Below are positions 26,153 through 35,296 of a stretch of DNA of 64,000 bases, piece by piece. The position numbers were made by a program, and so were the translations under genes. The DNA is taken from the NCBI RefSeq assembly GCF_934309415.1, contig NZ_CAKRDI010000005.1:1-64000 (forward strand). Direction: 5' to 3'. Source of the stretch: an uncultured Mediterraneibacter sp. GTDB lineage: Bacteria; Bacillota; Clostridia; Lachnospirales; Lachnospiraceae. A model generated the notes under the pieces. It did no database searches. It was not told the origin of the DNA and saw only the letters and a program-made list of their open reading frames with translations. How positions within the stretch are numbered: position 1 is the stretch's first letter; the number at the start of each line of letters is the position of its first letter.

Positions 26153-26887
26153 TTAATCTTTCTTTTCTATCTTGTCCAATAACGCCGGGATTTCACCTAC
26201 TGATCTTAAAATATAATCCGACGATGTTTCAAAATCCTTTTTACTGCTTACTCCACTCAGTACAGCTACTGAAATACCACCACATCTTTTTGCAAACAGC
26301 ATATCATTAAATGTATCTCCTGTAACCATAATCTCAGATGGTAAAAACTGATATTTACCGGCAAATTCCTGAAACATATCTTTTTCCGGTTTTGGTTTCC
26401 TCTTCCCGTCATCAGCACCTATATAATCAAAATATTGCATGATATGAAGTTTTTTCAGACAGCTTTCCGCTGAAACAGGCGTATCTGCTGTTGCCAGTCC
26501 TATTCTGATTCCTCTGACTTTCAGTTCTTTCATCAGCCACTGTAAATCTGCTGTTTCTTTATAAACTGCCACATCACTCTGCGCATATTCACTAAACAGA
26601 CGCTCTAACTGTTCTCTTATCTGGTGCCTCTCAATTTGGATATTCTTTTGATTTAATGCGATACAGATATCTTCTGCTATTTCAAAATATGTCTTATATG
26701 CAAGAGCTCCCTCCGGATCTACATATTCATTTCTGACTCCGATTGTTTCAAGAATATATTGTTCCAGCTCCCGGGAAATATCATTTTCTTCCAGCATCCG
26801 CGGCACAGCCCATTTTGCTGCTCCCAGCCATAATTCATAAAAATCAATCAACGTCCCGTCTTTATCAAATAAGATTCCTTTTACCAT
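26153..26887 (-). CDS. HAD-family phosphatase
   Basis: A 244-residue HAD hydrolase. Motif I is GILFDKDGTLIDF (DKDGT), motif II GLATADT, motif III the lysine in KRKPKPEKD, and motif IV VTGDTFNDM. The cap is helical (subclass I, phosphoglycolate phosphatase-like). It lies between the PHP hydrolase and the ABC ATPase genes, so it may dephosphorylate a product of the imported substrate. Confidence 0.88.
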   Translation of the reverse strand: MVKGILFDKDGTLIDFYELWLGAAKWAVPRMLEENDISRELEQYILETIGVRNEYVDPEGALAYKTYFEIAEDICIALNQKNIQIERHQIREQLERLFSEYAQSDVAVYKETADLQWLMKELKVRGIRIGLATADTPVSAESCLKKLHIMQYFDYIGADDGKRKPKPEKDMFQEFAGKYQFLPSEIMVTGDTFNDMLFAKRCGGISVAVLSGVSSKKDFETSSDYILRSVGEIPALLDKIEKKD

Positions 26888-26978
26888 GAATCCGTTTCCT
26901 TTTTCTCTGTTTTTATCTCATTAGTGTGTATCTGCAGATTGCAAAAATACATTTTGCAGAAGCCCTTCCTGGTAATCC

Positions 26979-28505
26979 CTAATCCAGCCTGTCAGCAATT
27001 TCGCCGAATGTTGTATACTCAGGTTCTTTTTTCCCCTGATATACCGGATTAACATAGCCCAACAGCTCTCCTGCCTGAGTTCTGATCTCCAGGCGAATCC
27101 ATTGCCATTTTCCATGCTCTAATGCGATACATTCCTGTATTTCATAAGTTCCATCTGGTTTTTGTTCTACTGATAATTTTGTTTTGCTTCCATTCTTGAT
27201 CATATAAACCAATGGTTTCTCTTCTACATCTCTGATCAATGCATGATAAATAATTTCACTTGCCTCTCCAAGGTCCTCACCCGGAAGATATTCTTTTTCT
27301 CCTGACATAATATGCGGTTCTACCTGAATAAATCTCGTCACGCAGACATGTCCTTCTTTTACATTTTCCATCAAATGAGCTGGAGTTAATTTATCACAGA
27401 ATACATAAGTTCCAGGATCTCCTGCAACAGATGGAAGCGTTGCACCTTCATAGCGTTCATCGATCAGATTATGTGAATCACTTCCACCCACACCAATTAT
27501 TTTATGTCCGTCATTCCACAATTCGTCAAGAAAACGAACCGCTTTATCATTTGCCTGTGGCGCATCCGGATATGTTGGATCATTTATAATCTCCAGACAG
27601 TCAATTTCATCAAGCAACGTATCTTTATATCTCCAGCTCCAGATGGTAAGAAACGGATGATTAATACTTGTAAGCCAGCCTTTTTCTTTTGCTCCACTGA
27701 TTATTTCATCTACATAGCCTGATACTTTACTTTTCTTTCCATTATCCGCCACAATATTCAAAATACGTTCCGGGAATTCCGTGATTCCAAAGAGATTCAT
27801 ATGTCCAAAATCCGTTGTTATTTCTACTCCCGGAAGAATGCATAAAGACGTATCACACCAGCCAGTATGGATCAGATTGTGTTCTGTAGGCACATAAAAA
27901 TCCATCTTCATATCTTCCGCTTTCTTCATCGCATTTGTAATCGGTTCTTTTCCATCTGACAAACGTGTATGTGTATGAAAATCTCCTTTATACCATCTGG
28001 CTCCCTCATGATAGACTTTCTGCCAGTCATAAAGCTCCGATGAAATATGCAGTCCTTCTTTTACCCAGCATGCTCCCAGAACCGGATCCGATATTTCGCC
28101 CTGTATCTCTGCTTTTTTTACTGTATTCTCTTTCTCATTTTCGTGTACTTCCGTAATGGTAATACACAGTTCTTCTACATTTTCTCCTAAGACCTGTGCA
28201 ACATATTCCGTGAATATCCCGATTCCAATCTGCCATGTTCCTGACTGGATTTTCCCCGGGACACCACCTATAGATGTTTCTTTTGTTGTCAGGCCAATCC
28301 CCAGCTTCTGTTCTCCATGGCCAAGAAGCTTCTGGAGTCTGATGACTCCTTCCGGATCCTTCACCAGAATAAATGCCATACAGCGGCATTTCTCCGGTAT
28401 ATCTGCCTGAATCAAAAGACCGGATGTCATACTGGGAATCTTTATAGATTCCCAGTGAAGTTGCTCTTTCTGATGACTGATTTCATACTTTATTTGTTTA
28501 CTCAT
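26979..28505 (-). CDS. CehA/McbA-type PHP metallohydrolase
   Basis: A 508-residue protein. The N-terminal 165 residues form a beta-rich domain. The central PHP domain (from about 170) shows GDFHTHTRLSDGK, VPTEHNL, LPGVEITTDFGHMN, SINHPF and GVGGSDSHN. A C-terminal beta domain follows. There is no signal peptide, so it is cytosolic. Homologues cleave phosphodiester or carbamate bonds. Placed in an operon like the glycerol-3-phosphate transport genes, a glycerophosphodiesterase-type function is plausible (inference). Confidence 0.87.
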   Translation of the reverse strand: MSKQIKYEISHQKEQLHWESIKIPSMTSGLLIQADIPEKCRCMAFILVKDPEGVIRLQKLLGHGEQKLGIGLTTKETSIGGVPGKIQSGTWQIGIGIFTEYVAQVLGENVEELCITITEVHENEKENTVKKAEIQGEISDPVLGACWVKEGLHISSELYDWQKVYHEGARWYKGDFHTHTRLSDGKEPITNAMKKAEDMKMDFYVPTEHNLIHTGWCDTSLCILPGVEITTDFGHMNLFGITEFPERILNIVADNGKKSKVSGYVDEIISGAKEKGWLTSINHPFLTIWSWRYKDTLLDEIDCLEIINDPTYPDAPQANDKAVRFLDELWNDGHKIIGVGGSDSHNLIDERYEGATLPSVAGDPGTYVFCDKLTPAHLMENVKEGHVCVTRFIQVEPHIMSGEKEYLPGEDLGEASEIIYHALIRDVEEKPLVYMIKNGSKTKLSVEQKPDGTYEIQECIALEHGKWQWIRLEIRTQAGELLGYVNPVYQGKKEPEYTTFGEIADRLD

Positions 28506-28585
28506 TCTCTTTTCTCCGGCAAATGCTGCTTTCTGTTCTTACACTTTTATTGTCACTGTTCGCAGGTAACCTGTAAACAGACCTT

Positions 28586-29890
28586 TTACTTTGCCACCGC
28601 ATCCAGGGCTTCCTGTGCTGTCTTCTGAGCCTCATCCAGCGCCTCCTGTGCAGATACATTTTCAAGTTCCACTTTATCTGCAGCAACTTTTAATGCATCG
28701 GTAATCTTTCCGCCTGTTGGATCAAGCAATGCAGATGTGCCATGTTTTGCCTGTGAAAATGGTACCAGAGCCTGCGGATTTTTCTCTGTATAGTCTTTGT
28801 ACTCCTGAACTTCCTGTGTTGATTCACGAACCGGAATATATCCTGTACTCATTGACCACTGAGCCTGACTTTCTGCAGATGTAAAATACTTCATAAATTC
28901 AAATGCACCCTGTTTTTCTTCATCGGATGACTGCTGAAGCATTACAAGCTGAAGAGCATCTGCTGTCGGTGCCGAAGCATTATCATTAAATCCCGGCTGC
29001 TCCATTGCCTGTACAATGGAAAAATCAAGATCGGCCTGATCTCCTGAGGATCCTGTATAACCACCGGCTTTATTCTGAAGCACATCATCAATCGTTGTAT
29101 ACCAGTACTCCCATCCCTGTCCACCGGAATTGACTTTCATAATTTTATCATCATGAATCCATGTACGGAAACTCTCCCATACATCTACCCATTCTTTTGA
29201 GTTAATAAGACACGTTTTTCCATCTTCACTCAGAAGAGAAGCACCGTTACTTAAAGATGCATCTACCAGGTTCGCATATCCCCACATCGGCTCCCATCCG
29301 ATAAAAGATCCATCCGTACTGGTCATTTTTTTCGCTGCATCCGCAAGATCCTGCCAGGTCTTGATGCTTTCCGGATCAATTCCCGCATTCTTAAATGCTT
29401 CCACATTGTAATATAATACCTGTGTTGTTCCATAAGCTGGCAGTGCAAATAATTTACCATTCTCATCCTTTCCCTGATTATAAAATACTGGAAGGAAATC
29501 ATCCGCATTGAAATCTGTGTCTGCTTCGACATAACTGCTTAAATCTTCAATCAGATTTTTCTCAGAAAGATTTCTTGATTTATCCACATCCAACAATGCC
29601 ATGTCCGGTGCATTATTTCCTGCAATTCCCGCCTGAAGTTTTTCATAAGTCTCTGTATAATCTGCCTGAGTTGTTGTCTTAACTTCATATTTATCCTGAG
29701 ATTCATTAAATTCATCTACAATGTCCTGTACAACATTTACAGCTGTTTTTCCACCCGAATACCAGAAATCAACTTCAACTTTTCCATCCGCAGTCTTTGT
29801 TGCTTCTGCCTGTTTTGCTGTTCCGCATCCTGAAATAAGGGAAACTCCCATTGTACAAAGTAACAGTATTGATACAACTTTCTTTTTCAT
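28586..29890 (-). CDS. ABC transporter substrate-binding lipoprotein (CUT1, UgpB-like)
   Basis: A 434-residue extracellular solute-binding protein. The lipoprotein signal peptide is MKKKVVSILLLCTMGVSLIS followed by GCG, with Cys22 the lipidated residue. The mature protein has DFWYSGG, ALPAYGTTQVLYYN, SNGASLLSEDGK and EFMKYFTSAESQAQW, typical of the family 1 binding fold. UgpB-like rather than maltose-type because of the overall operon. The ligand is unknown; glycerophospho-compounds are the best guess. Confidence 0.9.
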   Translation of the reverse strand: MKKKVVSILLLCTMGVSLISGCGTAKQAEATKTADGKVEVDFWYSGGKTAVNVVQDIVDEFNESQDKYEVKTTTQADYTETYEKLQAGIAGNNAPDMALLDVDKSRNLSEKNLIEDLSSYVEADTDFNADDFLPVFYNQGKDENGKLFALPAYGTTQVLYYNVEAFKNAGIDPESIKTWQDLADAAKKMTSTDGSFIGWEPMWGYANLVDASLSNGASLLSEDGKTCLINSKEWVDVWESFRTWIHDDKIMKVNSGGQGWEYWYTTIDDVLQNKAGGYTGSSGDQADLDFSIVQAMEQPGFNDNASAPTADALQLVMLQQSSDEEKQGAFEFMKYFTSAESQAQWSMSTGYIPVRESTQEVQEYKDYTEKNPQALVPFSQAKHGTSALLDPTGGKITDALKVAADKVELENVSAQEALDEAQKTAQEALDAVAK

Positions 29891-29947
29891 AATTATCTCC
29901 TTTTAAATCTTCTTTTTTACTTTCTTTTCTATAGTAAGAGGGTTCAT

Positions 29948-30790
29948 TTATCCCTTCATACCCGTATCTCCGCCGATTCCATTGATAAACCATTTTTGCG
30001 TAAATGCAAACATGATCAACAATGGTAATACGATCAATGCACTTCCTGCCATAACAAGAGGCCATTCCGTACCATAAGCTCCACCTTCAATAAAGAACTT
30101 CCTCAGTCCCTGTGAAACCATCATTTTAGAGTCATCATCCGTAATCAGAGATGGCCACATATAATTGTTATAACAACTGATAAAACTCATTAATCCAAAT
30201 GTTATAAACGAGGATTTGGTCATTGGGCAAACTACTTTCCATAAGATCTTCCAATGATTGGCTCCATCGATTCTCGCCGCTTCGATCAGTCCTGTCGGGA
30301 CCTGCATAAAAGCAGTCCTCAGTAAAAATATTCCAAAGATACTGACACAGTTTGAAATGATCAATCCTGCAAATGTATTCAGAAGATTCATCTTTGACAG
30401 AATAATATAACTCGGAATATAAGTTGCAGCGGTCGGAAGCATATAAGTTCCCATAACCACCATAAATAACAGATTTCTGCCTTTGAATTTCATAAATACA
30501 AGTGCATAGGTTATCATCGCTCCTGTTAGCAATTGAATTGCAATCGTAACTACCGATATAAATAAACTGTTTCCCACATATTTCAAAAGCGGTGATTCAA
30601 ATATTACCTGATAAAAATTGTGCCACTGAAAGGTCTCCGGGAAAAATGCACTTACATCCATAATTTCCTGTTTTGTTTTCAAAGCACTTAAAAGCATCCA
30701 TATAAATGGGAACACTGTAAACAGACTGAATATAAACAATACAATTGCCTTTCCTGCTCCGCATAGTCCCTTTCGTATTTTTATTTCCAT
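29948..30790 (-). CDS. ABC transporter permease (UgpE-like)
   Basis: A 280-residue inner-membrane permease with six helices. The EAA loop is EAARIDGANHWKILWKVVCP. The start at ATG 30790 (MEIKIRKGLCGAG) has AGGAGG upstream; an in-frame ATG ten codons earlier lies inside the ribosome site region and is rejected. It forms the channel with the upstream permease, whose stop codon (30805) lies 14 bases before its start. Confidence 0.92.
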   Translation of the reverse strand: MEIKIRKGLCGAGKAIVLFIFSLFTVFPFIWMLLSALKTKQEIMDVSAFFPETFQWHNFYQVIFESPLLKYVGNSLFISVVTIAIQLLTGAMITYALVFMKFKGRNLLFMVVMGTYMLPTAATYIPSYIILSKMNLLNTFAGLIISNCVSIFGIFLLRTAFMQVPTGLIEAARIDGANHWKILWKVVCPMTKSSFITFGLMSFISCYNNYMWPSLITDDDSKMMVSQGLRKFFIEGGAYGTEWPLVMAGSALIVLPLLIMFAFTQKWFINGIGGDTGMKG

Positions 30791-30804
30791 AAATAAAATT
30801 CCTC

Positions 30805-31686
30805 CTAATAATGAACCCATTTTTTGGACGCAGTAAACTGCACTGCTGATAAAAGAACAGTTATAATCACCATGATCACCGCCACCGCAGTTGCCTGTCC
30901 CATATTAAATTCCTGGAATCCAAGCTGATAATACATATACAATAAAGTTCTTGTACTTCCGGATGGTCCTCCCTGTGTCAGGATCTGAATCTGATCATAT
31001 GCCTGAAGAGATGTGACCATTGTAATAATTACCAGGAAAAAAGTGGTTGGTGAGATGCACGGAATTGTTACATCACGAAATCTCTGCCATCCTTTTGCAC
31101 CGTCCAGTCCACTTGCTTCATAAAGTTCTTTTGGAACTTTCTCGAGTGCTGAAAGATAAAAGATCATTGCATATCCCAGACTTTTCCAGACAGTTACGAT
31201 AATGACTGCCAACATGGCTGTCTGGGAGCTTTTGATCCATTGAAGCGCCGGCAGATGAAAAAAATTCAACACCGTATTCGCAATTCCGGTTCCAGGATCA
31301 TAAATCCAGGTCCACACAATTGAAATCGCAACAGTTGGTGTGATCCATGGAGAAAATAAAATAAATTTTACAATTCCACTACCTTTAAAAGATTTCTGGA
31401 GTAATAAAGCCAGAAGCAATCCTAAAACAATTGTTGGAATCAATGTTCCCAAAGTAAATACCAGTGTGTTGGTCAGTGCACTATAAAACCGGGCATCATG
31501 AAACAACGTTCTGAAATTATCTAAAAACACAAAATTATAAGTCGGGGACATGTAATCCCAGTCTGTCATACTGATATAAAAAGATCTCAAAATCGGATAG
31601 ATCCAGAAAACGATCAATGGAATCAGTGCCGGGAGCACAAACAGCCACACACTGCCTACCCGTTTCAATTTTATTTTGTCATTCAT
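30805..31686 (-). CDS. ABC transporter permease (UgpA-like)
   Basis: A 293-residue six-helix permease of the CUT1 type. The EAA loop is LYEASGLDGAKGWQRFRDVT. It begins MNDKIKLKRVGSVWLFVLPAL, and its ATG overlaps the stop codon of the MATE gene upstream by four bases, which shows tight translational coupling with that transporter. Confidence 0.92.
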   Translation of the reverse strand: MNDKIKLKRVGSVWLFVLPALIPLIVFWIYPILRSFYISMTDWDYMSPTYNFVFLDNFRTLFHDARFYSALTNTLVFTLGTLIPTIVLGLLLALLLQKSFKGSGIVKFILFSPWITPTVAISIVWTWIYDPGTGIANTVLNFFHLPALQWIKSSQTAMLAVIIVTVWKSLGYAMIFYLSALEKVPKELYEASGLDGAKGWQRFRDVTIPCISPTTFFLVIITMVTSLQAYDQIQILTQGGPSGSTRTLLYMYYQLGFQEFNMGQATAVAVIMVIITVLLSAVQFTASKKWVHY

Positions 31687-32984
31687 AAATTACCTTCCTC
31701 TCGTATCCTTTTATTTCCTGTCATCCCCGCTTTAAAAAGAAGGAACAGAAGATTCATCATAGCTGCAGTTATCGGAAGTGATACCCAGATTCCATTGATT
31801 CCAAGCAATGCCGGAAGCAAAAACAATAATACCGGTGAGATTACCAGACTTTCTATGTATGTCAGACTCGTAGCAGCCCGGGTATGCATTGTTGCATTCA
31901 GTGACGATAAATTAAATCTTGACACTCCGATGAGTACAAATGCACATGCACTGATCTGCATTCCTTTTCCAAAATAACTTTCTGCTTTCTCAGATAATCC
32001 AAACCCTTTTGCCAGACAGGCGCTTGACACCATCGCTCCGGCAGTCGCACATATTCCCAGAACAATTGCTGATATATATGCAATCTTTTTGATCTGATCT
32101 ACTTCTTTTTTTCTTCCTGCTCCATTATAATAACTCAGCAAAGGCTGAACTCCATCACCAATCCCTGTCAGCAGATATTGAACTGGAAAAACAATATAAG
32201 AAATAACTGCATAACAGGCAACTGCTGCATCGCCTCCATATCGAAGGCACTGAAAATTAGTAAAGATCAATGTAATTGTAGGTGCCAGGGAAATTCCAAA
32301 TGCTGTCATTCCAATCCTTACAGTTTCAAACACAATTCTTTTATTCAGATACGCGTGAATCTGTACTGTTTTTCTCAAAATCAGCATACTGATGACAAGC
32401 ACCAGAATCTGTGCCGTTACCGTTCCGATTGCAGCACCCCGGATTCCCATTCCCAACTGAAACATCAGCAAATAATTGACAACAATATTGGTAATGAATC
32501 CTGCAATCATACAAAGCATTGCTTCTATGGAAAGTCCCTGATTTCTAAGAATCGGAAGAATCCCAGTAGCTGCTACCTGAAAGATTGCCCCTGCTGTGAT
32601 GATTCCCGCATATCCTTCTGCCTGTTTAAACACTCTGCCTTCTGCCCCCAATAACATAAGAAGCCGGCTTTCCGTAATGCCAAACAAAATCAGAATCAGA
32701 ATACCGGCAAGTAACAGGCAAAGCAGCGTGTTATTAAGAATCTTCTGACAGGAATCCGCATCACCTTTCCCTTTATAATTGGAATAGAGAACACTTCCCC
32801 CGGCTCCAATTCCAATCCCAAGAGCCGTGATCACAGCCGGTACAGGCCATGCTATATTAATTGCAGCCAATCCCGTATCACCTGTTGCTTTCCCTACAAA
32901 AATCCCATCAATCACGCTATATAACCCTGACATGGTATAGGACAAAATTGTTGGAAAAGCATCTCTGTACACTTTTCTGACCAT
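31683..32984 (-). CDS. MATE-family transporter coupled to the Ugp-like operon
   Basis: A 433-residue multi-helix protein of the MATE group (VRKVYRDAFPTILSYTMSGL, GKATGDTGLAAINIAWPVP). The start MVRKVYRD at 32984 has AAAGGA eight bases upstream; an in-frame ATG at 33056 lies in repeat-derived sequence and is rejected. Its stop overlaps the permease start. A MATE exporter as first gene of an ABC uptake operon is unusual. It could export an imported or toxic by-product (inference). Confidence 0.87.
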   Translation of the reverse strand: MVRKVYRDAFPTILSYTMSGLYSVIDGIFVGKATGDTGLAAINIAWPVPAVITALGIGIGAGGSVLYSNYKGKGDADSCQKILNNTLLCLLLAGILILILFGITESRLLMLLGAEGRVFKQAEGYAGIITAGAIFQVAATGILPILRNQGLSIEAMLCMIAGFITNIVVNYLLMFQLGMGIRGAAIGTVTAQILVLVISMLILRKTVQIHAYLNKRIVFETVRIGMTAFGISLAPTITLIFTNFQCLRYGGDAAVACYAVISYIVFPVQYLLTGIGDGVQPLLSYYNGAGRKKEVDQIKKIAYISAIVLGICATAGAMVSSACLAKGFGLSEKAESYFGKGMQISACAFVLIGVSRFNLSSLNATMHTRAATSLTYIESLVISPVLLFLLPALLGINGIWVSLPITAAMMNLLFLLFKAGMTGNKRIREEGNL

Positions 32985-33067
32985 ATTAAATTTTCCTTTC
33001 CGTGTTCGTTCTGGAACATTTTCCGAAAAATTATTCCTGAACTCTGCATGACACACTTTGCAAAAAT

Positions 33068-33104
33068 GCAGATTACAAAAAAATATTTTTCAGACACGTT
33101 CTAA
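33068..33104. repeat. Family-2 repeat, right-end fragment
   Basis: Matches the right end of the intact element (AATATTTTTCAGACACGTTC). It lies upstream of the MATE gene. Confidence 0.6.
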
Positions 33105-33210
33105 GCACGCAGCCATGTTCAACGAACATTTGGAATGCTAACAAAATTCTTTAAAAAAATCTTCAAAAGCAAGTTAAAGAATTGTAAACCCGATTTTCAT
33201 CAAAAAATGT

Positions 33211-33253
33211 AAAAAAAAGAGACTTCGGAGTAAAACTCCGCTTTCTCTTTTTT
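33211..33253 (-). terminator. Terminator after the rpiR-family gene, with palindrome CGGAGTNNNNNACTCCG
   Basis: The stem includes CGGAGT/ACTCCG (33226-33240) with flanking A and T runs on both strands. It ends the regulator transcript. A near-identical palindrome lies upstream of the regulator (34149-34163), so it may also be an operator. Confidence 0.75.
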
Positions 33254-33267
33254 ATGTCTTCCGTCAT

Positions 33268-34128
33268 TCAATGAACAATATCTTCTTCAAATTCACTTGC
33301 AGATTGTGTAAGCATCTTTCCAAACTTTTCTCTGTCACTATCTAAGATTGCAGCACACAGAGCATCCACAAATGCAATTTGAGAAATTCTGGATGAAATC
33401 CACCGGCTCACTTCACTTGTATGTCGGACCGGTGTCATAAAAACATAATCTGCATCTTTTGCCAGATCTGATTCTTCTTCTGCTGTTACCGCTATTGTTA
33501 CTGCCCCCGCTTTCTTTGCAGAATCCAGCGCCTCGATTACTGCCTTTGTTGAACCCGAACTGGAAAATCCTATTGCAACATCTCTCATTCCCAGATGCCC
33601 TGCACTGATTTTCTGAAAGAAAAGGTCTGAATAATTTCTGCTTGCAAGTCCAAGATGAAGAAGTCTTCCCGAGAGTTCTGCTGCAGCATTGGCCGAATTA
33701 TCCGTTCCATATACATCAATCAATTTTGCTTTCTTAATAATTTTTACAACTTCTTCCAGCTTCGACATTTCCAGACACATTGTCATGTCTTCAATCATAG
33801 CCAGATCATTTTCTATCACATGATATACAGATGCATACTTTTTTATCTTTGCATTCTCTGTTCTCATTTCATTTTCCCTTTTATCCTGGCTTCTGTATTT
33901 TCTGCTTCCTTCTTCCTTCCATATTGTCTTCTGGAACTCAGCCCACCCACCATATCCTGATTTTTCAAGCATTCTTAATACAGTAGCCTGTCCGACTCCT
34001 GCCTTTTCTGCACATTCTTTTAACGTCATTTTTCCTGCTTTATCTTTTTCCCGAAAGAATAAATCAGCAACTTTTTTCTGATTTCTACTCAAATTGGAGT
34101 AATAGATTTTTAATTCATCCTGCCACAT
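33268..34128 (-). CDS. RpiR-family transcriptional regulator
   Basis: A 286-residue regulator. The N-terminal HTH_6 domain (residues 1-75: KMTLKECAEKAGVGQATVLRML) is followed by a C-terminal SIS sugar-phosphate domain (IDVYGTDNSANAAAELSGRL, GFSSSGSTKAVIEAL). The start at ATG 34128 has AGGGA five bases upstream. It is divergent in function but on the same strand, directly upstream of the MATE-ABC operon, which it probably controls. Confidence 0.9.
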   Translation of the reverse strand: MWQDELKIYYSNLSRNQKKVADLFFREKDKAGKMTLKECAEKAGVGQATVLRMLEKSGYGGWAEFQKTIWKEEGSRKYRSQDKRENEMRTENAKIKKYASVYHVIENDLAMIEDMTMCLEMSKLEEVVKIIKKAKLIDVYGTDNSANAAAELSGRLLHLGLASRNYSDLFFQKISAGHLGMRDVAIGFSSSGSTKAVIEALDSAKKAGAVTIAVTAEEESDLAKDADYVFMTPVRHTSEVSRWISSRISQIAFVDALCAAILDSDREKFGKMLTQSASEFEEDIVH

Positions 34129-34148
34129 AATCTTCCCTCGTCTCATTT

Positions 34149-34163
34149 CGGAGTATCACTCCG
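34149..34163. promoter_or_regulatory. Palindrome CGGAGTATCACTCCG, candidate RpiR operator
   Basis: Arms CGGAGT/ACTCCG around a 3-base centre, 20 bases upstream of the RpiR gene start. The same arms are present at 33226-33240 between this gene and the operon. Autoregulation is inferred. Confidence 0.45.
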
Positions 34164-34204
34164 CTTTTTTCTTTTTTCTTCTGTCTGCAACTTTTTACAT
34201 TATA

Positions 34205-34236
34205 AAAAAACGTCGACAAAAAATGCGACGTTTTAC
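34205..34236. terminator. Inverted repeat after the AraC-family gene
   Basis: Arms AAAACGTCG and CGACGTTTT around a 10-base loop, between the AraC-family stop (34263) and the RpiR gene. It has A/T-rich flanks on both sides and is probably a terminator. Confidence 0.6.
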
Positions 34237-34262
34237 AAAAGTTTAACATTAAATTTTTCACT

Positions 34263-35225
34263 TTAAACAGAATTCTTGCGATATTCTTTCGGACTCATCC
34301 CATATTTTTCTTTAAATTTCCGATAAAAATAGCTTGTATTATCATATCCTACCGATTCGATAATATCTGTCACCGGAAGGGCTGAACTCGTAAGAAGGTA
34401 AACTGCCTGCTTCATTTTTCTTTCCTGAAGCAGTTCTTTATATGTTTTTCCGGATTTCTTCTTGATCTCTCTGCTCAGCCAGTATATATTTACTTTCATT
34501 TCTTCTGCCAGTTCTGAAAGTTTTCCTTCTTTGTAATGATCTTCTATATAACTTAATACGGTGGCCATGATTTCCGTATCGTATTTTCTTCCACCTGCTT
34601 CCATCTTATCCATATAATTTAAAAGCTGTAAGAAAAGAAGCCCCATTGTAATCTGATTGCAGCTTCGCTTATTGGAGGAATTATAAAAGATGGTCCAGAC
34701 CATATTTTCGATCAGATTCTGTACCGGCAGTACATCTGCAATATGAAAATATAAATAAGATGTTTCCTCATCCCTGTCACACAAAGCACCTACCAGAAAT
34801 TCTTTCAACTGATTGTCCTCTGCCCCCATCATAGAAAATGCCGTATTAAAGAACTCTGGAAGGACAATAAAATTTACCGCTATATCATCTTTTCCTGCCG
34901 GGAGAATCTCCTGCACCGCATTCTGATTCAGAAACAGCAGATCTCCCTGCTCAAGAATCACTTTGTTTCCGTTCACAATATGTGTAGTCGATCCCTGACA
35001 CATATAAATCACTTCTATATAATTATGTGTATGAGGCGGGAAATGCACAAAACGGGTATGCGGTCTGACCTGAATCAGTTTTCCTTTTTTCAAAAGTTTG
35101 CTGCTGTCCACGATCATTTCTTTCTTTTCGGTATAAATCTGCTGATCGATTTCACGTCTTCCATCCAGAATTTTCTGTTCTTCTTCTGTGATCACCGCCA
35201 GCTCCTGTATCAGTTCCTGATGCAT
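34263..35225 (-). CDS. AraC-family regulator with cupin sensor
   Basis: A 320-residue transcriptional activator. The N-terminal cupin domain (VRPHTRFVHFPPHTHNYIEVIYM, residues about 50-75) probably binds the inducer. The C-terminal double HTH is clear (LSELAEEMKVNIYWLSREIKKKSGKT; VTDIIESVGYDNTSYFYRKFKEKYGMSPKEYRK in two parts). The start at 35225 has AGGAGG seven bases upstream. It is next to the RpiR gene and may control the same operon. Confidence 0.9.
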   Translation of the reverse strand: MHQELIQELAVITEEEQKILDGRREIDQQIYTEKKEMIVDSSKLLKKGKLIQVRPHTRFVHFPPHTHNYIEVIYMCQGSTTHIVNGNKVILEQGDLLFLNQNAVQEILPAGKDDIAVNFIVLPEFFNTAFSMMGAEDNQLKEFLVGALCDRDEETSYLYFHIADVLPVQNLIENMVWTIFYNSSNKRSCNQITMGLLFLQLLNYMDKMEAGGRKYDTEIMATVLSYIEDHYKEGKLSELAEEMKVNIYWLSREIKKKSGKTYKELLQERKMKQAVYLLTSSALPVTDIIESVGYDNTSYFYRKFKEKYGMSPKEYRKNSV

Positions 35226-35248
35226 CTCCGCCCCTCCTTTCTTTAAAC

Positions 35249-35285
35249 ATTGAAAAATGCTTTCTGTGAGATGTACGTCACAGGA
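35249..35285. repeat. Family-2 repeat, left-end fragment
   Basis: TTGAAAAATGCTTTCTGTGA and following bases match the left end of the intact element at 53600-53763. It lies between the AraC and ParA genes. Confidence 0.55.
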
Positions 35286-35296
35286 TATCAAATATT

